Assembly: GCA_937892845.1 (NCBI GenBank)
Contig: CALBGP010000021.1
Span: 1 to 64,000, forward strand
Reading direction: 5' to 3'
Origin: an uncultured Eggerthellaceae bacterium
GTDB taxonomy: Bacteria; Actinomycetota; Coriobacteriia; Coriobacteriales; Eggerthellaceae
Length of the DNA stretch: 64,000 bases
The position numbers were made by a program, and so were the translations under genes. Of this stretch, positions 26,222-34,700 are shown piece after piece. The notes below the pieces were generated by a model. That model did not search any database. It saw nothing but the letters and a program-made list of their open reading frames with translations, and was not told where the DNA came from. Positions within the stretch are counted from its first letter, which is position 1; each line of letters starts with the position of its first letter.

Positions 26222-28027
26222 ATGATCAACAAGTTCTGCAAGAAACCGCTGTGGGAATGCTCGAAGACGCTTGCCGCCGTAGCGCAGGGCGAGCGACCGG
26301 CCGATATGGTGATCAAAGACGCGCAACTCATCAACGTCTGCACCGCAGAAGTGCAAAAAGGCGTTGACATCGCCATCGCCGACGGGCGCTTCGCCTACAT
26401 CGGCAACGCAGAGCATTGCATCGGCGAGGGCACTTCGGTGATAGATGCACAAGGCGCCTTTGTGGCTCCGGGCTTCCTGGATGGCCACATCCACGTCGAA
26501 TCCTCCATGATGGGCGTGGGCGAATACGCCCGTGCCGTGGTGCCGCACGGAACCGTCGGTATCTACATGGATCCGCATGAGATCTGCAACGTTTTGGGGC
26601 TCGAAGGCGTCAAGGTGATGGAGGAAGACGCACGCCGCACCCCGCTTAAGACCATGATCACCATCCCGTCGTGCGTGCCCGCCGTCCCCGGATTCGAAGA
26701 TACGGGTTCGGCAGTATTCGCTAAAGACATCGCGGAAACGATGGAATGGGACAGCGTCGTGGGCCTGGGCGAGATGATGAACTTCCCCGGCATTCTTGCC
26801 GGCACCGACCATGCCCATGGCGAAGTGGCCGAAACCCTCAAGGCGGGCAAAATCGTAACAGGCCACTACTCCATGCCCGAAGCCGATCGCGGACTCAACG
26901 CCTACATCGCATCGGGCATTCGCTGCTGCCACGAGTCCACGCGTCCCGAAGACGTCTTGGCGAAGATGCGCCTCGGAATGTACGCGCAGATTCGCTACGG
27001 GTCCGCCTGGCAGGACCTCCCTGCGCTGGCCCCCGCCATCACCGAACACGAGATAGACACCCGTTTCGCCACGCTCATCAGCGACGACACGCATCCGCAC
27101 ACCCTTGTGGCATTCGGCCACCTCGATCATATCCTTCGCACTGCCGTTTCCTACGGAATCGACCCAATCCAGGCAATTCAAATGGTGACCATCAACACCG
27201 CACAATGCTTCCAGATGGACCACGAGCTGGGTTCAATCGCGCCCGGCAAATGCGCTGACCTGGTCTTTCTCGAGGATCTCGAGCGCTTTAAGGTCACCCG
27301 CACCATCATCGACGGTGAAATCGCGGCTGAGAACGGCGAGGCCGCATTCGACCTCGAACCCTTCGAATTCCCCGCGTGGGTCACGCACTCCATGCATGTG
27401 GGATGCGAAATCACGCCCGCATCCTTCGCCATCAACGCCCCCGAAGACGCTGAGGGCACAGCGCGCATCCGTGCGATTGAGATCATCGGCGGCAAAGTGG
27501 GAACCGTGGAGTCCCATGTAGACCTGCCCATCGTCGACGGCAAGCTTGAAAGCGATTTGGACGAAGACCTCCTCAAGACCTTCGTCTTCGAGCGCCATCA
27601 CGAAACGGGAACTTTCGGGTACGGATTCACGAAAGGCTTCGGCATCAAGCGCGGGGCCATGGCATCGACGGTCGCCCATGATGCCCATAACCTGCTCGTC
27701 GTAGGCACCAACGACGAGGACATGGCGCTTGCGGCCAACACGCTCATCGAGTGCGGAGGCGGCATGGTGGTCGTCGCCGACGGCCAGGTGCTCGGTCTGG
27801 TGGAGCTGCCCATCGCCGGCTTGATGGACTCGCTTGATGCCGTGAGCATGAGCGAGAAGGTCCATGCGGTGGAAAAGGCCTGGGAGGAAATAGGATGCAC
27901 CCTCCCCTCCCCATTCATGACCATGGCGCTGATCCCGCTCGCCTGCTTGCCGCAGCTTCGCCTCACCAACCGGGGGCTCGTAGACTGCACGACCTTCTCA
28001 TTCGTCCCGCTCACGGTGGAAAACTGA
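26222..28027 (+). CDS. ade: Adenine deaminase
   Basis: This amidohydrolase converts adenine to hypoxanthine and ammonia for purine salvage. The metal-binding motif GFLDGHIHVESSM is at residues 84-96, and the typical C-terminal adenine deaminase domain follows; 601 residues is the usual length. An AAGGAGGCACC ribosome site precedes the ATG. It is divergent from uvrC. Glutamate dehydrogenase downstream could assimilate the released ammonia, but the 115-base gap leaves cotranscription open. Confidence 0.95.
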   Translation: MINKFCKKPLWECSKTLAAVAQGERPADMVIKDAQLINVCTAEVQKGVDIAIADGRFAYIGNAEHCIGEGTSVIDAQGAFVAPGFLDGHIHVESSMMGVGEYARAVVPHGTVGIYMDPHEICNVLGLEGVKVMEEDARRTPLKTMITIPSCVPAVPGFEDTGSAVFAKDIAETMEWDSVVGLGEMMNFPGILAGTDHAHGEVAETLKAGKIVTGHYSMPEADRGLNAYIASGIRCCHESTRPEDVLAKMRLGMYAQIRYGSAWQDLPALAPAITEHEIDTRFATLISDDTHPHTLVAFGHLDHILRTAVSYGIDPIQAIQMVTINTAQCFQMDHELGSIAPGKCADLVFLEDLERFKVTRTIIDGEIAAENGEAAFDLEPFEFPAWVTHSMHVGCEITPASFAINAPEDAEGTARIRAIEIIGGKVGTVESHVDLPIVDGKLESDLDEDLLKTFVFERHHETGTFGYGFTKGFGIKRGAMASTVAHDAHNLLVVGTNDEDMALAANTLIECGGGMVVVADGQVLGLVELPIAGLMDSLDAVSMSEKVHAVEKAWEEIGCTLPSPFMTMALIPLACLPQLRLTNRGLVDCTTFSFVPLTVEN

Positions 28028-28142
28028 CCGTCCGCCCGCCCGCGGATGCACGTCGCAAAACCGTCGCGCATGCCGTAACCGGTCGGAAACAATTTGCTCC
28101 TACCATGCCATCATTGCCGAACAGAAACCTGAGGAGGATTAC

Positions 28143-29474
28143 ATGTCGTACATCCAGCGCGTAATCGATGATGTTAAATCCAAAAACCCCGATCAGCCTG
28201 AGTTCATCCAGGCCGTTACCGAAGTGCTCGCTTCCTTGGAGCCCGCAATCGCGGCTCATCCCGAATATGAGAAGGCCGGCCTTCTCGAGCGCATGGTCGA
28301 GCCGGAACGCACCATCATGTTCCGCGTACCCTGGACCGGCGATGATGGCACGGTCCACGTCAATCGCGGATACCGCGTGGAATACAACAGCGCACTGGGT
28401 CCCTACAAAGGCGGTCTGCGCTTCCATCCCTCCGTCAACCTCTCCATCATCAAGTTCCTGGGCTTTGAGCAGTGCTTCAAGAACAGCCTCACCACGTTGC
28501 CCATGGGCGGCGGCAAAGGCGGCAGCGACTTCGATCCCAAAGGCAAGTCCGATGCTGAGATCATGCGCTTCTGTCAGAGCTTCATGACCGAGCTTTCGCG
28601 TCACATCGGCCCCAACACGGACGTCCCCGCCGGAGACATCGGCGTCGGCGGACGCGAGATCGGCTACATGTTCGGTCAGTACAAGCGCCTGCGCAACGAG
28701 TTCACGGGCGTGCTGACCGGCAAGGGGCTCTCTTTCGGCGGCTCGTTGGCCCGCCGCGAGGCCACGGGCTACGGCCTGGTCTACTTCGTCGAAGAGCTTC
28801 TCAAGCAGCGCGGCGAAACCTTTGAGGGCAAGACCGTGTGCATCTCCGGTGCGGGCAATGTGGCCATCTACGCATGCGAGAAGGCCCAGCAGCTGGGAGC
28901 CACGGTGGTCACGATGAGCGACTCCACGGGATGGGTGCACGACCCCGCCGGCATCAACCTCGACATCGTCAAGCAGATCAAAGAGGTGGAACGCGGCCGC
29001 ATAAGCGAATATGCCGATCGTGTCGAAGGATCCGTCTACCATGAAGGTCGCGGCGTATGGAACATCCCCTGCGATATCGCACTGCCCTGCGCCACCCAAA
29101 ACGAACTGCTCATCGATGACGCAAAAGCCCTCGCGGCCAACGGCTGCACCGTTGTCGCCGAAGGCGCGAACATGCCCACCACACTTGATGCCACCGAATT
29201 CCTCCAGGCAAACGGCGTCGCTTTCGTTCCCGGCAAAGCCTCCAACGCCGGCGGCGTTGCCACGAGCGGCCTTGAGATGAGCCAGAATTCCGAACGCCTT
29301 TCATGGAGCTTCGAGGAAGTCGATGAGAAGCTGCGCGGAATCATGGTGAACATCTTCCATGCCGCCGATGACGCGGCCCGCGAAGTGGGCTGCGAAGGCA
29401 ACTACGTCGTAGGTGCAAACATCGCCGGATTCAAGAAGCTCGCAGACGCCATGATGGCCCAGGGAATCGTGTAA
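28143..29474 (+). CDS. gdhA: NADP-type glutamate dehydrogenase
   Basis: The enzyme interconverts 2-oxoglutarate plus ammonia and glutamate. The 443-residue sequence contains the substrate-binding KGGLRFHPSVN motif (from residue 89), the LPMGGGKGGSDFDPKGK motif with the catalytic lysine, and a Rossmann domain with GAGNVAIY. Length and motifs match the hexameric NADP-dependent enzyme, although coenzyme choice cannot be proven from sequence. A GAGGAGG ribosome site precedes the ATG and a strong terminator follows. Confidence 0.96.
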   Translation: MSYIQRVIDDVKSKNPDQPEFIQAVTEVLASLEPAIAAHPEYEKAGLLERMVEPERTIMFRVPWTGDDGTVHVNRGYRVEYNSALGPYKGGLRFHPSVNLSIIKFLGFEQCFKNSLTTLPMGGGKGGSDFDPKGKSDAEIMRFCQSFMTELSRHIGPNTDVPAGDIGVGGREIGYMFGQYKRLRNEFTGVLTGKGLSFGGSLARREATGYGLVYFVEELLKQRGETFEGKTVCISGAGNVAIYACEKAQQLGATVVTMSDSTGWVHDPAGINLDIVKQIKEVERGRISEYADRVEGSVYHEGRGVWNIPCDIALPCATQNELLIDDAKALAANGCTVVAEGANMPTTLDATEFLQANGVAFVPGKASNAGGVATSGLEMSQNSERLSWSFEEVDEKLRGIMVNIFHAADDAAREVGCEGNYVVGANIAGFKKLADAMMAQGIV

Positions 29475-29504
29475 GCCTGGCCCGGATAGGCAGAACCGCG
29501 AACC

Positions 29505-29533
29505 AAGGCCCGTGCAATGCACGGGCCTTTTCT
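29505..29533 (+). terminator. Strong terminator after gdhA
   Basis: Eleven-base arms AAGGCCCGTGC and GCACGGGCCTT with a three-base loop are followed by TTTTCT. It insulates gdhA from the surface cluster. Confidence 0.92.
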
Positions 29534-29599
29534 ATGCCGCCAGCGATGAAACGATCTGCACCCCCCGTTCATGCTCAATCCTATAGTTCTCCGCAGGTG

Positions 29600-29605
29600 T
29601 ATAAT
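29600..29605 (+). promoter_or_regulatory. Candidate -10 of the surface cluster
   Basis: A perfect TATAAT lies 72 bases before the signal peptidase start and downstream of the gdhA terminator. No clear -35 is present, so an activator or alternative sigma factor may be needed. Confidence 0.35.
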
Positions 29606-29677
29606 AAATGGATGCCCGGGCTTGCGTTCCATCCCGGAACGCAAGCCCGCAAACGCAGCAGATACGAAGAAGACAGC

Positions 29678-30232
29678 ATGAGGAGAGCCGTCTTGAAAAA
29701 GGCTTGCAGCATAATCACCACCACCGTCCTCGTTCTTGCGGTCTTGCTGCTCATCGCATTCGCAGGGGTCAAGGTTTTCGGACTGACACCATACGCCGTC
29801 CTCAGCGGCAGCATGGAGCCCCAATTCCCCACCGGCTCGCTCATCTATGTCCGAGACGTCGACCCAGCCACCATCACCGAAGGCGACTCCATCACCTTCG
29901 AGCTTGAATCGGGAGCACTTGTCACCCATGAGGTGTACGAGATAGACCATGATGCCCGCGAGTTCCGCACCCAAGGCATCGCCAACACGGACTCCTCAGG
30001 CGAAATCGTCCATGATGCACTCCCCGTCTCCTTCGAGAGCGTTCTTGGAACCCCTGTGTTCTGCGTCCCCTACCTCGGATATCTCAACCAATTACTCACG
30101 GGCATTTCCGGCTTGTTCACCCTGGGCGCCTGCATTCTCGCCCTCATCGCCCTCAATCTTGCGGCGTCACTATTCTCGGACAAACCTGAGAAGGCGTCTC
30201 GGGGCCGCCATGCGGCGCCACCCCGCCCTTGA
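29678..30232 (+). CDS. sipW: SipW-type signal peptidase I
   Basis: This 184-residue membrane protease belongs to the ER/archaeal subtype of signal peptidase I. It has an N-terminal membrane helix (about 11-33), the nucleophile Ser45 in SGSMEP, His84 in VTHEV where bacterial type enzymes have lysine, an acidic region around Asp105 and a second C-terminal membrane helix (about 145-170). In Bacillus, SipW cleaves the matrix proteins TasA and TapA. The three following SipW-type secreted proteins are its probable substrates. The first 48 codons of the longer open frame overlap the promoter region and are excluded. The ribosome site is weak (GAAGAAG). Confidence 0.9.
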   Translation: MRRAVLKKACSIITTTVLVLAVLLLIAFAGVKVFGLTPYAVLSGSMEPQFPTGSLIYVRDVDPATITEGDSITFELESGALVTHEVYEIDHDAREFRTQGIANTDSSGEIVHDALPVSFESVLGTPVFCVPYLGYLNQLLTGISGLFTLGACILALIALNLAASLFSDKPEKASRGRHAAPPRP

Positions 30233-30323
30233 AGCACATGCAGGCCTTCCCGGCCCACTTCGGACCGAGACGAATAGAAGATGCCGCGCAAGGTACGCGG
30301 CGCGAAGGAGTAAAGGAGCGAAG

Positions 30324-31052
30324 ATGGAAACGAAGACCAGAAGAAAGCGGACAGCTCTCGCGGTCGTCCTTGTCGCATGCCTTGCGCTCGCAGGCGTGCT
30401 GGGCGTGATGGCATGGTATTCATCGCAGAGCGAAATCACCAACACATTCACCACAGGAAACATCAAGCCGCCCACCACCGACCCGACCGACCCCGGCAAG
30501 AAGGACCCCATCGACGAGAACAAGGATCCCTCCGAAGGCGGGCACAAGGGTCAGGTCAGCGGCAACATCGTCGAAGATGCCTGGATTCCCAACTCCCACA
30601 TCGCCCCCGGCTCCGCCGTTGCGAAGAACCCCAACGTGGGCCTGGCTCCCACCTCTGACGCCGCTTACGTCTTCGTGTATGTCGACAACAAACTCGGCGA
30701 TGGCACTCATTTCACGCTGAACGCCAACTGGAAACCCGTTGAGGCAACGCAGTACAACCCCGGCACCGGTGCCGTTGAAGACGAATACACGGGCGGTTTG
30801 TTCATGTACGTGGCTCAGGGTGCCGAAGCAGCAATGCTGCAGCCCGATTCCGTTGGCGGACTGGACGTCTGGACCGGCGAGATCTTCTCTTCCGTTTCCG
30901 CGGACGCAGATGCGCAGATTGCAGCCAAGCCTCAGATGAAAGTCAGCGCATTCCTTATCGCCAAGAGCAACACCTCCGAAGAACTCAGTGCACAGACCGC
31001 TCTTACGGCTGCCAAGAACTGGGCAAACAACGACCTGGAGAAGCTCGCATAA
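30324..31052 (+). CDS. SipW-dependent TasA/camelysin-like secreted protein 1
   Basis: The 242-residue protein starts after AAAGGAGCGAAG. Residues 10-30 are a hydrophobic signal core followed by AWYSSQSEITNTFTTGNI, which is the pattern of SipW-processed TasA/camelysin proteins. A Pro/Asp/Lys/Gly linker (49-80) leads to a predicted beta-sandwich domain. It differs from the two paralogues downstream and could be the main fibre subunit, because it stands directly after the peptidase with the best ribosome site. It carries no sorting signal. The assignment rests on the signal pattern and context; the core domain is divergent. Confidence 0.82.
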   Translation: METKTRRKRTALAVVLVACLALAGVLGVMAWYSSQSEITNTFTTGNIKPPTTDPTDPGKKDPIDENKDPSEGGHKGQVSGNIVEDAWIPNSHIAPGSAVAKNPNVGLAPTSDAAYVFVYVDNKLGDGTHFTLNANWKPVEATQYNPGTGAVEDEYTGGLFMYVAQGAEAAMLQPDSVGGLDVWTGEIFSSVSADADAQIAAKPQMKVSAFLIAKSNTSEELSAQTALTAAKNWANNDLEKLA

Positions 31053-31160
31053 CCGCAACGAACAAACCAATGCATGCCGCACCCCGCAAGACCAACGTTT
31101 GGCGGGGTGCGGAACAAGGCGAGCCGGAAACCGGTAAACAGTGAGGAAGGGGGTCTGACC

Positions 31161-31787
31161 ATGGAAGAGGAAGCCGAGAAGGCCGTCGGTCAGTCCAACA
31201 TCGACTTCAAACGGCGCATCATAGCCGTGGCGGCCGTTTGCGCGCTTTGCGCTCTGGCCGTCATCATGGCAGCGCAGACCATCTCCTCCACTGCTCACAC
31301 GGTCAAATCGAACAACATCATGACATTCGGATCCGTTACCATCCAAACGCTTGAGACCACCTTGTCGGCCGATGGGCGGGAGATCGCCGTCCCCGATACG
31401 GAAACCATGTCTGAATCCGCCCCGTCCAGCCGCATCGTGCGCGTGAAGAACATCGGCGACGAACCGGCATTCATTCGCGTCAAGCTCTCCATCACAGCTG
31501 CGAATTCCCAGGGCGGCGAAGTGTCCGCTGACCACCTTGCATCCTATGTTTTCGATGACCCTTCCTGGGTTGAACGCGACGGCTGGTATTACTTCGATTC
31601 ACCTTTGTCGCCAGGTCAGACCACAGGAGCATTGATAACGGCCGTACAGTTCGACGTGAGAGAAGCACAAAATATTGCCTCGGACGGAATGGTGCATCTT
31701 GACATAACGGCACAGGGGGTCCAATCCAAGAACAACGGTGAATCCGCCTTCAGCGCAGAAGGCTGGCCCGAGGAGGCAAGCCGATGA
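31161..31787 (+). CDS. SipW-dependent TasA-like secreted protein 2
   Basis: This 208-residue protein follows a GGAAGGGGG ribosome site. A membrane-type signal segment (19-40) is followed by SNNIMTFGSVTIQ, again SipW-like. The beta domain has AFIRVKLSI and the motif GWYYFDSPLSPGQTT, both shared in pattern with the protein at 37285-37953, so the two are paralogues. Its stop overlaps the start of the giant gene as ATGA, which implies coupled synthesis. No wall anchor is present. Confidence 0.82.
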   Translation: MEEEAEKAVGQSNIDFKRRIIAVAAVCALCALAVIMAAQTISSTAHTVKSNNIMTFGSVTIQTLETTLSADGREIAVPDTETMSESAPSSRIVRVKNIGDEPAFIRVKLSITAANSQGGEVSADHLASYVFDDPSWVERDGWYYFDSPLSPGQTTGALITAVQFDVREAQNIASDGMVHLDITAQGVQSKNNGESAFSAEGWPEEASR

Positions 31788-34700
31788 CCGAACGCACTCA
31801 AGCGCCCCTGCTCAAAATCATCGCCGCGGTCTTTGCAGCCATGCTGTGCGCCGTAGCGCTATCGCTTGCCGCTCCCGCAACATCTGCCCATGCGCAAGAC
31901 GAAACGACCATCTACATCAGGTCTACCAACGATCTCATAGCTGAAGCCCTTTCCTCTCGCACGTCTGACACCTCCGGAATCACCTACATCCTTGACCTGA
32001 GCGGTGAAGATGTAGGCGGGCCGGACGGCAAGACGCTCGACCTCACCGACTCTCATGTCGATTCCATCGTCGATCAGATAGGATCCCTCACATTCGGCAC
32101 GAAGGACAATCCCTTCAAAGGCACCTTCGATGGCAACGGCTATACCATCAAGGGCCTTGACTACCATCGTTCCATCCTGGCCAGTCCCGATACCGGATTG
32201 TTTGCGTGGACGAAAGGCGCGGTGATCAAGAACCTCAATCTCACCGATGCATATGTGGGCGCCGACTACCGCGGAGGCGTCGTAGTCGGATACGCCGAAG
32301 ACACACGTATCGAAAACATCAAACTGACCAATTGCACCTCATCGGTAACGCCTGCGAACAATGCTGTCTCCCTGGTCACCAACGCAGGGCTTGCCGGCGG
32401 CATGGTGGCCGGCGAAGCCTGGAATTCAACGTTCTACAATGTCGAAGTACAGGGCGGATCCGTCGTCAACAACTCCACAGCAGCCGTTTCCGGACTAGGA
32501 GGAGAAGGCCTTTACCTCGGTAGCATCGTAGGCATTGCGAAGAACTCGACCATCGAGTATTGCCGCGTCACGCCCATCAGAAACATAGAAGCGGATGGCA
32601 CCGCAACCTACACATATACCCGCGTCCATAACAAATACGATATTGCAATCGGCGCCGTATCCGGGCAGGCCATCTACTCAGGCGGCATTGCAGGCTCGCT
32701 CTACGATGGCAGCGAGGCGATAGATTGCTTCTCAACCGCAGATTGCTACACCTATGGCGGAACATACGTGAGCGTTGGCGCAGGAAACGTCGGTTACACC
32801 GGCGGCATTGTGGCACGCGTGGATGATTATTCGCTCATCGAACGATGCCATTACGCCGGAAACCTCCATTCGAAGCTCTACAATGCGCTGCTTGTCATCC
32901 CCATCATCCAATACAACATCCGCCTCGGCGGCATCGTCGAACGCGACGACGACGCCCAAGCTGTCATCAAGAATTCCTACTACGCTCCCCATTTCAGCGC
33001 AGAACCCGACACGGACAAGGATATTCCCGCCATCTACGATCGCTCCGGCAAAAAGGTATATGCCGGAGCTTCGTTCGGCTCCCAAGACGAAGAGACCTAC
33101 CGCGACCGCAGCTTCTGGGAAGCCGAGGGCTTCGATTTCGCAGGGGGCACCGTGAGGACATCGCGTGCGCTCGCAGGTCAACCCCATGTGAACAAATGGG
33201 TCATGGACAACGAACTCGGAATCCCCGTGCATGGAGATTCAGTCAAAGCCACCTTCGATTTCCCAGGTGCAGGAACTGCGGAGATCGGACCCTCCGACAC
33301 CCTTTCGCCCAACGCATCCCAAATGACTTCGGACGCCTTCGAATTCGCAGTCCAAGGGTTCGTCTATGCAGATACCGCCATGGAGTTCAACGCTGCAGTC
33401 AACCCGGTATCCCCTGAAACCACTCCCGACGTCACCGATACCGCCAACAATCAGGGTTTCCGCTTCGTGGGCTGGTACCGCGAACCCAATGTCTCGGTAA
33501 ACGACGTGGATCCCAGCCACTCGTTCTTCGACCCCATCGTACGTGACGAATCCAAAATGGTCTCGAGCTCCCCCATGTATGTCGCCGAGAACACAGGGCC
33601 CGGCAATTACGACAAATTCGCCGGAAACGACCTGTTCGTCGCCGCCATGGAAGCCCAAGTCCGCTACCACGATGTGGTCGGCAACGTCGTCGACCATGCG
33701 GGTGCCCCGGACGCAACAGGCGAAGACGACTGGTACAAATTCGAAGACACACTGCCCGATGCCGCCGAACCGCAGAGCGACCGCACCAACGGCGTCACCG
33801 AAAGCGCAAGATTCATCGGATGGACCACGGTTGCAGGTCCTGACGGCGGCGGCTGGGCGGCCATCTCGGCCGGCGATCTGACCGCACTGGTGAATGGCGG
33901 CAATTTCTACACCGCAGGGGATCCGGTGCTCAAGCCCATGGACCTCTATCCGGTTTACTTGGATTACATCTCAAACATCATCACAGTTTGCGAAGGCAAC
34001 GAGCAAGACGACGTCGATGACCTCACGCAGCGAATCGGTGTCGCAACAACCAACGCTGTTGCCAATGGCGACTCCTACACCATCCAAATGCAAGGCGCCG
34101 ACAAAGGAAGCCTCCCTTACGGCTACCGGTTCACAGGGTGGTACGAGACCGATTCGGAAGGCAACGAATGGCGCGTCAGCACCGAACCCTCTTACACGCT
34201 GCCTGCGGATGTGGATCTCACCAAGCCCCATACCTACACCGCTCGCTTCGAATACCGCATCGACGCCTGGCTGCCGCTTCGCATACCCGGCATCACCGGC
34301 AAAGGTGAATACGGATATCAGGAATATTTCGCCCAAAACAATCTTGAGCTCAACGGTCTGTTCGCCACGGTCTGGATGCCGTACCTGGCGCAAGGATCAG
34401 ACATCAAGGCGAGCCTTGGCACTCCGTCCGTACGCGGACGCTTCCATTATTGGACCGACCATGTCAACGTCGCCGCATATCCCGCCTATGCTGATGACTT
34501 CACCTTGAGCTCCGATGAGTTGGACGCGCTCAAGGATTCCCCCGACATTCCCGAGCTGGCCGACACCGAAGCCCTCGTGACGTCGCCCATGGATATCGAT
34601 GCGATCGTTGAGTACGAAGGCTTCTACGATGTCGTATCCTTCACGGACTTCCCCGGCTCATACGACACCTACGCCGTATCGATAGACGGCTTGGGCAGAG

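Noticed and set aside
26068..26376. N-terminal extension of uvrC by 103 codons
   Set aside because: The extra part overlaps the ade start region, lacks UvrC similarity and lies upstream of the likely promoter.
25874..27223. Open frame of 449 codons on the minus strand
   Set aside because: It is antisense to adenine deaminase and continues into uvrC in another frame.
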